A stretch of 58,340 nucleotides of DNA, taken from positions 1,346,627-1,404,966 of the forward strand of contig NZ_CP083985.1 in the NCBI RefSeq assembly GCF_020172665.1, in the 5' to 3' direction. Source of the stretch: [Mycobacterium] zoologicum. GTDB lineage: Bacteria; Actinomycetota; Actinomycetes; Mycobacteriales; Mycobacteriaceae. Position 1 is the stretch's first letter. The number at the start of each line of letters is the position of its first letter. The position numbers were made by a program, and so were the translations under genes. Below are positions 31,373 to 40,831 of this stretch, in pieces. The notes beneath the pieces are model-generated. The model saw only the letters and a program-made list of their open reading frames with translations, did no database searches and was not told where the DNA came from.

Positions 31373-32191
31373 ATGCTCGACCATCCCCGTACCGGCCAGC
31401 CGTTCGAATCTCCCGTGCCCCCCGGCTCCGGCTGGCCCGGCGACCCGGCTACCCCGGCCACCCCGCAGGCCCTAGACGCCGCTCAGGTGGCGCAGCTGGC
31501 CGGCCAGACGAACTCGATCGAGGAACTAGACGCCCTGATCAGCGTCTGCCGGGCCTGCCCGCGCCTGGTCGCCTGGCGAGAAGACGTCGCGGTCACCAAG
31601 CGGAAGTCCTTTGCGGACCAGCCCTATTGGGGACGCCCGGTTCCCGGTTGGGGATCAGCCACGCCACGCATCGTGATCGTCGGGCTGGCGCCGGCGGCCA
31701 ACGGCGCCAATCGGACCGGGCGGATGTTCACCGGGGACCGCTCCGGTGATCAGCTCTACGCCGCCCTGTACCGCGCCGGTCTGGTCAACCAGCCCACCAG
31801 TGTCGATGCGGCAGACGGTTTGCACACCAACGACATTCGGATCGTCGCCCCGGTGCGGTGTGCGCCGCCGGACAACAAGCCGACAACGGTCGAGCGCAAC
31901 ACCTGCGCGCCGTGGCTGGACGCTGAGTGGCGGTTGCTGGCCCCCCACGCCCGGGTGCTGGTGGCGCTCGGCGGCTTCGCCTGGCAGGTCGCGTTGCGGA
32001 TGGCAGCTGAGCGGGTGCCCAAGCCGAAACCGAAGTTCGGCCATGGCGTCGTTGCCGAACTCGGCACCGACCTGCGGTTGATCGGCTGTTATCACCCCAG
32101 CCAGCAGAACATGTTCACCGGCCGGCTGACCCCGGCGATGCTCGACGACATCTTCGGCCGGGCGGCACTCATCGCCGGGTTGAGGGACTGA
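31373..32191 (+). CDS. udgB: Uracil-DNA glycosylase family 5 (UdgB)
   Basis: 272 residues from ATG 31373, divergent from the FAD oxidase with 42 bases between starts. A Pro-rich leader precedes the iron-sulphur segment [13 protein letters not shown]. Family motif A is [23 protein letters not shown], and the second motif is [15 protein letters not shown]. Further cysteines (VRCAPP and NTCAPW) complete a 4Fe-4S site typical of families 4 and 5. It removes uracil and other deaminated bases from DNA. The Tap efflux gene (Rv1258c) that I recall between these two genes in H37Rv is absent here. Confidence 0.92.
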   Translation: MLDHPRTGQPFESPVPPGSGWPGDPATPATPQALDAAQVAQLAGQTNSIEELDALISVCRACPRLVAWREDVAVTKRKSFADQPYWGRPVPGWGSATPRIVIVGLAPAANGANRTGRMFTGDRSGDQLYAALYRAGLVNQPTSVDAADGLHTNDIRIVAPVRCAPPDNKPTTVERNTCAPWLDAEWRLLAPHARVLVALGGFAWQVALRMAAERVPKPKPKFGHGVVAELGTDLRLIGCYHPSQQNMFTGRLTPAMLDDIFGRAALIAGLRD

Positions 32192-32200
32192 CCTGGGCCG

Positions 32201-32256
32201 CGAGACGGAATCTGACGACGCAATATCGGCGTGTCGCGTCGTCAGATTCCGTCTCG
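32201..32256. repeat. Perfect 21-bp-stem palindrome between udgB and the LLM gene
   Basis: Bases 32201-32221 and 32236-32256 are exact inverted copies (21 bp) around a 14-base loop. Key arm sequence: GAGACGGAATCTGACGACGC. It begins 9 bases after the udgB stop. The stem is longer and more perfect than a normal intrinsic terminator, and there is no U-tract. Confidence 0.9.
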
Positions 32257-32302
32257 GCGCCGAGTTTGCGCCGACCGGGGAAGGTTCAGCCGGCCGACGG
32301 CG

Positions 32303-33352
32303 TTGCCTGACTACGTGCGCCTCTCCGTCCTCGATCTTGTCCCGGTCCGTACCGACCAGTCCACCGCCGACGCCCTCGCGGCCACGGTGAAGCTGGCCCA
32401 AACCGCCGACCGGCTCGGATTCACCCGCTACTGGGTGGCCGAACACCACAACATGCCCGCGGTGGGGGCCACCAGCCCGCCGGTGTTGCTGGCCTACCTG
32501 GCCGCACATACCTCCCGGGTGCGGCTGGGTTCGGGCGGGGTGATGCTGCCCAACCACGCTCCGCTGGCGGTGGCCGAGCAGTTCGCGCTGCTGGAGGCTG
32601 CCGCGCCCGGCCGCATCGACCTGGGCATCGGCCGCGCACCCGGCTCGGACCCGGTCACCTCGGTCCTGCTGCGCGGCGGGGCCGGCCGTGACGATCGGGA
32701 TATCGAGAACTTCCCCGACTACCTCGACCAGGTCCGGGCGATGATGAGCAGCCGCGGCGTGCAGGTCCAGTTGCGTGACGGCGACTACCTGCTCAAGGCC
32801 ACCCCGGCCGCCGTGAGCGAACCGAGGCTGTGGCTGCTGGGCTCCAGCATGTATTCAGCGCAGTTGGCGGCGGCCAAGGGCCTGCCGTACGTGTTCGCGC
32901 ACCACTTCTCCGGTCAGGGCACCGAGGAGGCGCTGGCCTACTACCGGGCGAACTTCACCCCGAGTCCGTTGTGCGCCGAGCCCACGACGTTTCTGACGGT
33001 CAACGCAGCGGTCGCCGAAAGCCATGATGAGGCAATCGCTTTGATGCTGCCCAACCTGCAGATGATGGCGCGGTTGCGCACCGGCCGGCCGTTGGGCGCC
33101 GTCGAGTTGGTCGAGGACGCGAGCGCGAACCAGGTCTCCGATGCCGAGCAGCGGATCATCGACGGCAGTCTGCGCCGTGCGGTCGTCGGCGCCCCCGCCG
33201 AGGCGGCCGGCCAGATCCGGGAGCTGGCAGAACATTTCGGCGTCGACGAAGTCATGGTCAACCCGGTGGCCTCGGCTCACCGCGGCACCGACCCCGCCAC
33301 CGCTCCCGGGCGCGAGCAGACCCTCGAGCTGCTCGCCAAGGAGCTGTTCTAG
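32303..33352 (+). CDS. Luciferase-like flavin monooxygenase (Rv1260 position)
   Basis: About 349 residues from TTG 32303 (GTG 32315 is the alternative; neither has an ideal ribosome site). The bacterial luciferase-like fold is clear: LSVLDLVPVR, RYWVAEHHNMPAVGATSPPVLLAYLAAHTSRVRLGSGGVMLPNHAPLAVAEQFALLE, then LDLGIGRAPGSDP-type IDLGIGRAPGSDPVTS. These enzymes use FMN or F420; this subfamily (MsnO8/LLM) is usually FMN-dependent. Substrate unknown. H37Rv has a different oxidoreductase (Rv1260) at this place. Its TAG stop overlaps the stop of the convergent PGRS gene by three bases. Confidence 0.85.
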   Translation: MPDYVRLSVLDLVPVRTDQSTADALAATVKLAQTADRLGFTRYWVAEHHNMPAVGATSPPVLLAYLAAHTSRVRLGSGGVMLPNHAPLAVAEQFALLEAAAPGRIDLGIGRAPGSDPVTSVLLRGGAGRDDRDIENFPDYLDQVRAMMSSRGVQVQLRDGDYLLKATPAAVSEPRLWLLGSSMYSAQLAAAKGLPYVFAHHFSGQGTEEALAYYRANFTPSPLCAEPTTFLTVNAAVAESHDEAIALMLPNLQMMARLRTGRPLGAVELVEDASANQVSDAEQRIIDGSLRRAVVGAPAEAAGQIRELAEHFGVDEVMVNPVASAHRGTDPATAPGREQTLELLAKELF

Positions 33353-36300
33353 CGGTTGATGACGGTGGCCCCGAAACCGCTGGGGCGGTAGTCGATGTAG
33401 ATCGGGTCCTGCGAGAACGGGTAGTAGCCGGAGTTCATCGACGGGTCCGACCAGATATACGGGCCGTTGGCCGCGGTTGTGGTGTAGGAGTACAGCAGGG
33501 TCTGGCCGTCGGCGGTGTAAACCGAGATGACGGTGCCGACCGGTACCTGCGACCCGATCCCGGCGCTGGGGAACAGCGACGGGGGCAGGGCTCCGTACAT
33601 GCCGCCGGAGTCGATCGAGGTGGACACCGGCACCGGAGTTCCGCCGTTGATGGACACCATGGTCTCGACGAACGGGGACCCGGGCAGGGAGATCTCCGGG
33701 GTCATCGGGTTGGGCCCGAATGTCACCTGCCCAGTGGTCTCGTCGATCAGCACGCCCTGGTTCAGCGCGCCCGGCAGCGCCGAGATGATCGTCGACGTTC
33801 CGGTGTAGCCGTTGTTGGGTCCGATGCCGAGCACACCGACGATGCCGTACTGGTTGAAGTAGTTCGTCATCAGAGTGTTCGACGACGGGTCGACGATGTT
33901 GACCGCGGTCGGGTCGGTGACCAGGCCGCTGGGGCAGGTGCCGGTCTTGTCGCAGAAGCCGACGGTGGTGTCGTAGGTGTGATAGCTGTAGCTCTGCCCG
34001 TTCAGTCCGGCGTAGCTTGCGCTGCCCGAATAGACCGAGTTGCCCAGACCGTTGCTGCTGCCCAGTAGCGTCAGACCGGTTGAACCCGTGTCGATCTGGA
34101 CCGCCACCGGCGCGCCGCCGTTGATCGAGATGTAGACGATCGGGCTGATCCCGCCGCTTTGCAGGTACAGCGGGATGGTGGCGTTGAGCGGGCTGGTCGG
34201 ACCGGCCCCGTTGGAGCCGCCGCCCGAGCCGGCGCCGCCGGCACCGTGGGCGCCGTTGGCGCCGTTGTTGCCGACCGTGCCACCGCCACCGCCCGCACCG
34301 CCGTTGCCGCCGTCGCCGCCGTTGGCTCCGGCGCCACCGGTGGCCACACCGCCCGCCGCTCCGCCGACGCCGCCGTCCCCGGCTGCCCCGCCGTGGACAT
34401 TCGTGCCTACCAGGGTGGTGTTGCCGCCGTTGCCGCCGTCACCACCGCCGCCGCCCGCACCGGCGTTACCGCCCGCGCCGACGTGGGCACCCGAACCGCC
34501 GGCGCCCGCGTTACCGCCGGCGCCACCTCCTCCGCCATTGCCGCCGCTGGAACCCTGCGCGTAGAAACTGCCGGTGGCGTTACCGCCGTCGCCGCCGGTA
34601 CCGCCCACGCCGCCGTTGCCGCCGAGTCCGCCGTCGAATCCGGTTGCGCCGGCACCGCCCGTGCCACCGGCTCCCGCCGCGCCGCCGTTGCCGCCGTCAC
34701 CGCCGATCCCGACCGGCGCCGCGTTGATCCCGGGCTGGGCGAAGGTGCCGGAGCCGGGTGCACCACCGTCACCGGCAGCCCCGCCGCTACCGCCGTTGCC
34801 GCCGATACCGCCCGCACTGGCGACCCCGGTGCCGCCGGTGCCACCGCCGCCGCCGCTGCCGCCGTTTCCGCCGGCACCTCCGTCGCCGTTGGTGCCGAAG
34901 CGGCCGTGCTCGTGCAGGGCGACATTGCCCGCGTAGGCCGAACCGGCCGAGCCGCCCTGGCCGCCGGCGCCGCCGTTGCCGCCGTCGTAGCCGCTGCCTG
35001 CGCCGGTGGCCCCCTGATCGCCGAGCCCGCCGTTGCCGCCCGCACCTCCGGCGCCGCCGTCGCCGCCGCTGCCGTACTGCACGTTGTTGGCCACGTCCAG
35101 GGTGGCGATGCCGTTACCGCCACCGTTTCCACCGGCCCCGCCCTTACCGCCCGCGCCGCCGTTGCCGGTGTTGGCGCCGTGCGCGCTGACGCTGCTGCCG
35201 CCTGCGCCACCGGCTCCGCCCTGCCCGCCGTTGCCGCCGCTGCCCGGCAGGGTGGCGCTGGGTGGTAGGGCTGATTGGTCCAGGCCGCGACCGCCGTCGC
35301 CGGCCGCACCGCCGCTGCCGCCGGCCCCGCCGTTGCCGTCGCCCAGCGAGTTGCCGCCCTTGCCGCCGGCCCCGCCGCTGCCGCCGTCGCCGGCATTGCC
35401 GCCGTTCGAGCTGGCGACCCCGTTAACACCCGTGGCGCCGGCGCCGCCGTTGCCACCCGCCCCACCGTTGCCGTGCAGGCTGCCGGTTCCGCCGTTGCCG
35501 CCGGCCCCGCCGGATGCACCCGCGGTGGTTGCGCTGAAGCCGTTGCCGCCCGTTCCGCCGTCGCCGGCGTGGGCGGTCGGCGCCGCGCCGGCCGAACCGG
35601 TGGCCCCGGTGGAAGAACCCGCGCCGCCGTTGCCGCCCAGGCCACCGGCGCCGACGGCGCCGCCGTTGCCTCCGTTACCGCCGTTGACGTGGGCGACGCT
35701 GCCGTCGGTGCCGTTGCCCCCGTTGCCGGGAGTGCCGCCGGTCCCGCCGGTGCCGCCCGCGCCGCCGACGCCCTGCTGACCGACAGCGCCGTGCGCGGCG
35801 GTGCCGCCCGCGCCGCCGACACCACCGGTCCCGCCTTGTCCGCCGGCTCCGCCGTTGCCGCCGACTGTGCCGTCGGCCCCGGCCGTGGCGCCGTTAGCGC
35901 CGGTGAATCCCGCGCCACCGGTGCCGCCGGTGCCGCCGACGCCGCCGGTGCCGCCGGTTCCGCCGTTGCCGCCGAGCGCGCCGCCGTTTCCGCCGGCACC
36001 GCCGGCTCCGCCAGTGCTGCCCTGCCCGCCGACGCCGCCGCTGCCGCCGACCGTGGTCGCGTCGATTCCCTGCCCGCCGACGCCGCCGTTGCCCCCGGTT
36101 CCGCCGGTTCCGCCGTTGCCGTACGCGCCGCCGTCGCCGCCGGTTCCGCCGGTGCCGCCGACTCCGCTGGCGACCGAGAATCCGTCGCCGCCGTCGCCGC
36201 CGTTGCCGCCGGTCTTCTCGCCCAATCCCGCCGCGCCGGCCAGACCGTCGGCGCCGGTTCCGGTCAGGCCGCCGGTCCCGGCCGCGCCGCCCGCCCCGGC

Positions 36301-37374
36301 GGCTCCGGCCTTGCCGGTGTCTCCGCCGTGGCCGCCGGCGCCGCCGTCGATGTGCGCGGCGGTGCCGGCCGCACCGGTTCCACCGTTGCCGCCCGCTCCG
36401 GCTATGCCGCCGTTCCCGCCTTTCCCGCCGTCACCGTTGGCGCCGGCCGCACCGTGGCCAGAGGCTCCACCGGCCCCACCGGCTCCGCCCCGACCGCCGT
36501 TGCCCCCGTCGCCGCCGTTGTGGGCGTCGCCGCCGGCGCCCGCTTTGACGGCGAAGTCCCCGGTGGCACCGTTCGCACCGGTCGACCCGGACCCGCCGTT
36601 GCCGCCGGCCCCGCCGTTGCCGCCGCGTCCGCCCTCGCCGTACTGCGCCGACAGGCTCGAGCCGCCGGCACCGCCGACACCGCCCACGCCGCCGGCGGTC
36701 CCCACGGCACCAGAGGTGCCCGCCACACCGATCCCGCCGTCGCCGCCGGCGCCACCGTTGCCGAAGAACCAGGCCACCGCGTCGCCGCCGGCACCACCGG
36801 CCCCGCCCACGCCGCCGGACAGCGCCGCGCCGCCGTCTCCGCCGGCGCCGCCGTTGCCCATGAACGATCCGCCGTCGCCGCCGACGCCGCCCGCAGCCCC
36901 GGCTCCGCCGTCGCCGCCGGTGCCGCCGTCACCGAACATGCCGGCCGCGCCGCCGTTGCCGCCGATGGCTCCGGCCAGGGTCTGGTCGTATCCGTCGCCG
37001 CCGTCGCCGAGCCACAGGCCGCCGGCGCCGCCGTCGGGGTTGTCCGCGGTGCCGTCGACGCCGTTGCCGATCAAGTACTGCCCGGCCATCGCGTTGAGGG
37101 AGTTGTCGAACTGGATGCCCAGCGGGCTGGTGATCCAGGCCTGGGCCTGGGCGTGCAGTGCGGCGTAGATGTCGAAGCCGAACGAGGCGTCCATCGGGCC
37201 GGGATCGGCGATGCCCGCCGCCGGTGTGAACATCTCGACAAGCCAGTCCATGTCCCAGGAGTCGGCCTGCGCCGGCGGGCTCATGCCGAACGCTCCGATG
37301 GTCCCGGCGGCCAGGAATGCCCCGATCGCACAACGAGTCCCGCGGCGCCGCTGCGGATCGCGTCGTAAGCCCAT
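33349..37374 (-). CDS. PE-less PGRS protein with C-terminal aspartic-protease-like domain
   Basis: 1341 residues from ATG 37374, with AGGTGAGGG just upstream. There is no PE domain; instead a Sec signal peptide (AIGAFLAAGTIGAFGM, cleavage near AQA-D at 37/38). Residues 40-115 hold a short conserved head ending in QYLIGNGVDGTADNPDGGAGGLWLGDGG, which parallels the GRPLIGNG linker of PE_PGRS proteins. About 950 residues of Gly-Gly-Ala/Asn PGRS repeats follow. The last 285 residues form a separate domain with two aspartic-protease motifs, IDTGSTG (Asp 1095) and IDSGGMYG (Asp 1255), like the protease domains of PecA/PE_PGRS35-type proteins. It is probably exported and may cleave surface proteins. 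I recall no counterpart at this locus in H37Rv. Confidence 0.88.
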   Translation of the reverse strand: MGLRRDPQRRRGTRCAIGAFLAAGTIGAFGMSPPAQADSWDMDWLVEMFTPAAGIADPGPMDASFGFDIYAALHAQAQAWITSPLGIQFDNSLNAMAGQYLIGNGVDGTADNPDGGAGGLWLGDGGDGYDQTLAGAIGGNGGAAGMFGDGGTGGDGGAGAAGGVGGDGGSFMGNGGAGGDGGAALSGGVGGAGGAGGDAVAWFFGNGGAGGDGGIGVAGTSGAVGTAGGVGGVGGAGGSSLSAQYGEGGRGGNGGAGGNGGSGSTGANGATGDFAVKAGAGGDAHNGGDGGNGGRGGAGGAGGASGHGAAGANGDGGKGGNGGIAGAGGNGGTGAAGTAAHIDGGAGGHGGDTGKAGAAGAGGAAGTGGLTGTGADGLAGAAGLGEKTGGNGGDGGDGFSVASGVGGTGGTGGDGGAYGNGGTGGTGGNGGVGGQGIDATTVGGSGGVGGQGSTGGAGGAGGNGGALGGNGGTGGTGGVGGTGGTGGAGFTGANGATAGADGTVGGNGGAGGQGGTGGVGGAGGTAAHGAVGQQGVGGAGGTGGTGGTPGNGGNGTDGSVAHVNGGNGGNGGAVGAGGLGGNGGAGSSTGATGSAGAAPTAHAGDGGTGGNGFSATTAGASGGAGGNGGTGSLHGNGGAGGNGGAGATGVNGVASSNGGNAGDGGSGGAGGKGGNSLGDGNGGAGGSGGAAGDGGRGLDQSALPPSATLPGSGGNGGQGGAGGAGGSSVSAHGANTGNGGAGGKGGAGGNGGGNGIATLDVANNVQYGSGGDGGAGGAGGNGGLGDQGATGAGSGYDGGNGGAGGQGGSAGSAYAGNVALHEHGRFGTNGDGGAGGNGGSGGGGGTGGTGVASAGGIGGNGGSGGAAGDGGAPGSGTFAQPGINAAPVGIGGDGGNGGAAGAGGTGGAGATGFDGGLGGNGGVGGTGGDGGNATGSFYAQGSSGGNGGGGGAGGNAGAGGSGAHVGAGGNAGAGGGGGDGGNGGNTTLVGTNVHGGAAGDGGVGGAAGGVATGGAGANGGDGGNGGAGGGGGTVGNNGANGAHGAGGAGSGGGSNGAGPTSPLNATIPLYLQSGGISPIVYISINGGAPVAVQIDTGSTGLTLLGSSNGLGNSVYSGSASYAGLNGQSYSYHTYDTTVGFCDKTGTCPSGLVTDPTAVNIVDPSSNTLMTNYFNQYGIVGVLGIGPNNGYTGTSTIISALPGALNQGVLIDETTGQVTFGPNPMTPEISLPGSPFVETMVSINGGTPVPVSTSIDSGGMYGALPPSLFPSAGIGSQVPVGTVISVYTADGQTLLYSYTTTAANGPYIWSDPSMNSGYYPFSQDPIYIDYRPSGFGATVINR

Positions 37375-37507
37375 GGCCCTCACCTGTCCGTTTCGAGGGC
37401 GAACCCCGGCGGCCACACGCTTAGGGGCGTGCGATGAAAGTCAAAGTACTACCGAAGCGTTCCCTTAACAACGGACGCTTGGGCTCGGCGAGGCGAATTG
37501 TCGCCGA

Positions 37508-37963
37508 CTAAGTGGATTTCGGCGTAACCACCACGATCGGGATCGGCCGGTTGGTGCGCCGCTGATAGGCGTCATAGCGATTGGCGTTGTTGGTGTTGAC
37601 GATCCGCCACAGCCGTGTGTAGTCCGGATCGTCGGGCAGCACCGGCCTGGCCGTGGCGTCGAGCCGGGCGGGCCCGACGTTGATCTCGACGTCCGGGTGG
37701 GCCTTGAGGTTGTGGTACCAGCCGGGGGAGCGGGGTGCGCCACCCATCGACGCGACGATCAGATAGGTGTCCCCGTCGCGGGCGTAGCTCAACGTCGAGA
37801 TCCGTGCCGCGCCGGTCTTGGCGCCCACGGTATGCAGCAGCAGGCTGGGCGGTATGCCCGGAAACCGGTGCCCGATCCACCCGTTGGTGCCCTGGTACAG
37901 CGCGCCGTGCAGCCGCAGCAGCCGCCCGCCGAGCCGCTGCTCGATCCAACCGGCAATGTCCAT
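37508..37963 (-). CDS. F420-dependent nitroreductase-family (Ddn-like) protein, Rv1261c-like
   Basis: 151 residues. The split-barrel fold of the Ddn/FDOR-A family is seen in IPPSLLLHTVGAKTGAARISTLSYARDGDTYLIVASMGGAPRSPGWYHNLKAHPDVEI in parts: the LLHTVGAKTG and WYHNLKAHPDVEI motifs that contact F420 are diagnostic. The N-terminal amphipathic helices (GWIEQRLGGRLLRLHGALYQ) may associate with the membrane. It probably reduces quinones or lipid substrates with F420H2. It follows the HIT gene with 5 bases between, on the same strand. Confidence 0.88.
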   Translation of the reverse strand: MDIAGWIEQRLGGRLLRLHGALYQGTNGWIGHRFPGIPPSLLLHTVGAKTGAARISTLSYARDGDTYLIVASMGGAPRSPGWYHNLKAHPDVEINVGPARLDATARPVLPDDPDYTRLWRIVNTNNANRYDAYQRRTNRPIPIVVVTPKST

Positions 37964-37968
37964 GGGCC

Positions 37969-38415
37969 TCAGTCTGCCCGGCCGGCGTCGACGTCCGCCA
38001 GTGCCGCCCGCAGCAACTCCGCGGTGCGCTCCCGGTCCGGGTCGCGCCGCAACAGCATGCCCTTGGCGAACGCCAGCTTGTCGCCGCTGCGCCGCGGCAC
38101 CACGTGCAGATGGATGTGGAAGACGCTCTGGAACGCGGCCCGGCCGTCGTTGATCGCCAGGTTGTTGCCGTCGGCGTGCAGGCCCGAGATCCGCGCCGCC
38201 TTTGCGATCCGCTGGCCGAGCGCCACCATGCCGGCCAGGGTGGCGGGCGGGGTGTCGGTCAGGTCGACGGTGTGGCGCTTGGGAATCACCAGGGTGTGGC
38301 CCGCGGTGAACGGCCGGATGTCGAGCAACGCCAGGTACTCGTCGTCTTCGTGGATCCGCACGGCCGGCGCATCACCGGCGACTATGGAACAGAACACGCA
38401 GCTCATCGTGGTCAT
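37969..38415 (-). CDS. HIT-family nucleotide hydrolase (Rv1262c-like)
   Basis: 148 residues; ATG 38415 overlaps the stop of the upstream lyase gene (ATGA). The Hint-branch features are present: CVFCSIVAGDAPAVRIHEDD with the zinc-type CxxC, LDIRPFTAGHTLVIPKRH, and the histidine triad HIHLHVVPRR with catalytic His. HIT proteins hydrolyse nucleoside phosphoramidates or adenylylated compounds. It forms a run with the PLP lyase and the Ddn-like protein, all on the minus strand. Confidence 0.92.
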   Translation of the reverse strand: MTTMSCVFCSIVAGDAPAVRIHEDDEYLALLDIRPFTAGHTLVIPKRHTVDLTDTPPATLAGMVALGQRIAKAARISGLHADGNNLAINDGRAAFQSVFHIHLHVVPRRSGDKLAFAKGMLLRRDPDRERTAELLRAALADVDAGRAD

Positions 38416-39563
38416 GCCAGTGCGCCGCCGATCGCCTCGATGGCCCGGTCCAGGATCGCCCGGGTGGTCGCGAAGTTCAGCCGCGCGAATCCCGGGCCGC
38501 CGCCGAACGGCAGTCCGGGGCTCAGCGCCACCTTTGCATCGGCCAGCAGCAGGTCGGCCGGCTCGGCGGGCAGTCCCAGTGACCGGAAGTCCACCCACGC
38601 CAGGTAGGTGGCTTCGGGGTTGCTGATCCGCAGCCCCGGCACCGCCGCCGGCAGCGCGGCGGTCAGGTGGTCGCGGTTGGCCCGCAGATAGCCCAGCAGC
38701 TGATCGAGCCAGTCACCGCCAACGGTGTAGGCGGCGATGTTGGCCCGGATGCCGACGGTGGAGGCGCCCATGGTGTGCAGGAAGTTGATTCGGTCCCAGT
38801 CGTCGGCGTCGCGCTGGTTGGACAGCATCACCTGGGCGCACATCAGCCCGGGCAGGTTCCAGCCCTTGGACGCCGACATCAGCGTGACGACGGTGTCGGC
38901 GGCGGTCTCCGACACCGAAGCCGCCGCGACGTGGCCGCGGTCATAGACCAGCGGGGCGTGGATCTCGTCGGCGATCACCCGGGCGCCGTGCCGGGCGGCG
39001 ACGTCGGTGATCGCGCGCAGTTCGTCGGCGGTGAACGAGGTGCCCAGCGGATTGTTCGGGTTGCACAGGATCAGCGACCCCGCGCCGGCGGCGAACGCGG
39101 CGTCCAGCGCGTCGAGGTCCATCACGTAGCGACCCGATTCCTGTTGCGCCATGGGGATCTCCACGCGCTGACGGCCGGCGACCCGCAGCACGTCGAAAAA
39201 CGGCATGTACGCGGGAACGGGCAGCACCACCGGGCTCTCCGGGCGGGTGAGGAAGGCGATCACCACCTCCATGCCCTTGAGCACGTCGGGCACGGTCCGC
39301 ACCCACTGCGCGGGCACCGCCCAGCCGTAACGCTGCGCGCACCAGGCCGCCGCGGCCACCGGCAGTGCATCGGAGTCGAACACCGGGTAGCCGAACTCCT
39401 CGGTGTCGGCCCAGTCGCGCACCGCGGCCAGCACCGGCGGCGCGGTGGGAAAGTCCATCTCGGCGATCCACAGCGGCAGCACGCCCGCGTCGAATCGGTT
39501 CCACTTGATGGTGTTGCGGGCGCGGAGTCGGTCGGGGGTCAATGCATCGAAGGCTTCAGCCAC
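38412..39563 (-). CDS. PLP-dependent C-S lyase/aminotransferase (PatB/MalY family)
   Basis: 383 residues from GTG 39563. Fold-type I features: the substrate-binding [12 protein letters not shown] at the N-terminus, [29 protein letters not shown], and the PLP-binding Lys in [13 protein letters not shown]. MalY/PatB proteins cleave cystathionine or cysteine conjugates and may also transaminate. I recall the homologous gene at a different place (Rv2294) in H37Rv. It is divergent from the adenylate cyclase gene with only 32 bases between the starts. Confidence 0.9.
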   Translation of the reverse strand: MAEAFDALTPDRLRARNTIKWNRFDAGVLPLWIAEMDFPTAPPVLAAVRDWADTEEFGYPVFDSDALPVAAAAWCAQRYGWAVPAQWVRTVPDVLKGMEVVIAFLTRPESPVVLPVPAYMPFFDVLRVAGRQRVEIPMAQQESGRYVMDLDALDAAFAAGAGSLILCNPNNPLGTSFTADELRAITDVAARHGARVIADEIHAPLVYDRGHVAAASVSETAADTVVTLMSASKGWNLPGLMCAQVMLSNQRDADDWDRINFLHTMGASTVGIRANIAAYTVGGDWLDQLLGYLRANRDHLTAALPAAVPGLRISNPEATYLAWVDFRSLGLPAEPADLLLADAKVALSPGLPFGGGPGFARLNFATTRAILDRAIEAIGGALA

Positions 39564-39595
39564 ACCGACAGTCTGCCGCGCGATACGTTGGCCGC

Positions 39596-40708
39596 GTGGC
39601 TGATCCCGAGATCGACGACCTGCTCGACGGGTTGGAGGGCACCGCGCGTGCCGAACGCGCAGAGCTGATCGACTGGCTTCTTGAGCAGGGCGTGACGGCC
39701 GAGGAGATCCGTTCCTCGGCGTCGCCGACGTTTCTGGCGTCGCGTCGGCTGATCGGCGACGACGGCACCTACGTCTCGGCACGGGAGGTCGCTGCGGCGG
39801 CCGGGGTGGATCTGGAGCAGTTGCAGCGCATCCAGCGGGCGGTCGGACTGCCGTGGATGGACGATCCAGATGCCCACGTGCAGATGCGTGCCGACGGCGC
39901 CATCGCCGAGCATTCGCGTCGCTTCATCGAGGCCGGCATCGACCCGCAGCAGGCCATTCAGACGCTGCGGGTGTTGGCCGACGGGTTGTCGCACACCGCA
40001 GATCTGATGCGTTCCACGGTGGTGGCCGCGATCGCCGAACCGGGTATTACCGAGTTGGAGATCGCGAAGCGGTCCCGCGACATGGTGGCCGGGCTGGCGC
40101 CGCTGCTGGGCCCGTTCGTGCAGGACATGCTGATGATGCAGTTGCGCCATCAGCTCGACATCGACGAGGTCACCGAGGGGGAGCGCCGGGCGGGTGCGCC
40201 GGTGCCGGGGGCGCGGCAGGTGGCGGTGGCATTCGCCGACCTGGTGGGTTTCACCCGGCTCGGCGAGATGGTGCCGCCGGAGGAGCTGGTTCAGCTGGCG
40301 GAGCGGCTGACGGTGCTGGGACATGACATCGCCGTTCCGCCAGTGCGCTTCATCAAGACGATCGGCGACGCGGTGATGTTCGTCAGCCCGGAACCGGCGC
40401 CGCTGGTGGACGCGATGCTCAAGCTGGTGGAGGCCGCTGAGGCCGACGAGAGCCTGCCGCGGCTGCGGGCCGGGATCGCGGCGGGCCAGGCGGTGAGCCG
40501 GGTCGGTGACTGGTTCGGCTCCCCGGTGAACCTGGCCAGCCGGGTGACCGGGGTGGCGCGGCCGGGCGCGGTGCTGGTGGCCGAGTCGGTTCGGGTGGCG
40601 CTGGCCGAATCCGGGGATTTCCGTTGGTCGTTCGCGGGTAAGCGGCATCTGAAGGGGATCAGCGGTGAGGTGAACCTGTACCGGGCGCGGCACGCGCCGG
40701 CGGCTTGA
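39596..40708 (+). CDS. pH-type class IIIb adenylate cyclase (Rv1264-like)
   Basis: 370 residues from GTG 39596. The first 200 residues are an all-helical autoinhibitory region ([25 protein letters not shown] to [28 protein letters not shown]), like the pH-sensing half of Rv1264. The catalytic domain has metal Asp in [12 protein letters not shown], adenine-selecting Lys in [13 protein letters not shown] with the second metal Asp, and the transition-state Asn and Arg in [14 protein letters not shown]. All residues needed for ATP cyclisation appear present. In M. tuberculosis acid pH activates the enzyme; the same is likely here. Confidence 0.93.
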   Translation: MADPEIDDLLDGLEGTARAERAELIDWLLEQGVTAEEIRSSASPTFLASRRLIGDDGTYVSAREVAAAAGVDLEQLQRIQRAVGLPWMDDPDAHVQMRADGAIAEHSRRFIEAGIDPQQAIQTLRVLADGLSHTADLMRSTVVAAIAEPGITELEIAKRSRDMVAGLAPLLGPFVQDMLMMQLRHQLDIDEVTEGERRAGAPVPGARQVAVAFADLVGFTRLGEMVPPEELVQLAERLTVLGHDIAVPPVRFIKTIGDAVMFVSPEPAPLVDAMLKLVEAAEADESLPRLRAGIAAGQAVSRVGDWFGSPVNLASRVTGVARPGAVLVAESVRVALAESGDFRWSFAGKRHLKGISGEVNLYRARHAPAA

Positions 40709-40756
40709 GAGCTGTTTCCGCCGGCCACGAGCAGCTCCGGGCCCAATGCCGGTTGA

Positions 40757-40776
40757 CCGGGGACCATTGGCCCCTG
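40757..40776. promoter_or_regulatory. DosR (dormancy regulon) box
   Basis: CCGGGGACCATTGGCCCCTG matches the core of the DosR consensus TTSGGGACTWWAGTCCCSAA: GGGAC and CCC are exact and correctly spaced, and the centre is A/T as required. It ends 55 bases before the ATG of the Acg-family gene, the usual distance for a DosR-activated promoter, and that gene family is a classic DosR target. Confidence 0.75.
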
Positions 40777-40831
40777 TTGCCGGCGATCCGTGACCGCGAA
40801 CCTGTGGATAACGAACCCGCGGAGGTGGATC

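Noticed and set aside
34159..37368. Very long plus-strand frames rich in Pro-Pro-Ala or Ala-Val opposite the PGRS gene
   Set aside because: They are the complementary reading of GGC/GCC repeats; no start site, no domain, and the minus-strand gene has signal peptide, linker and protease domain.
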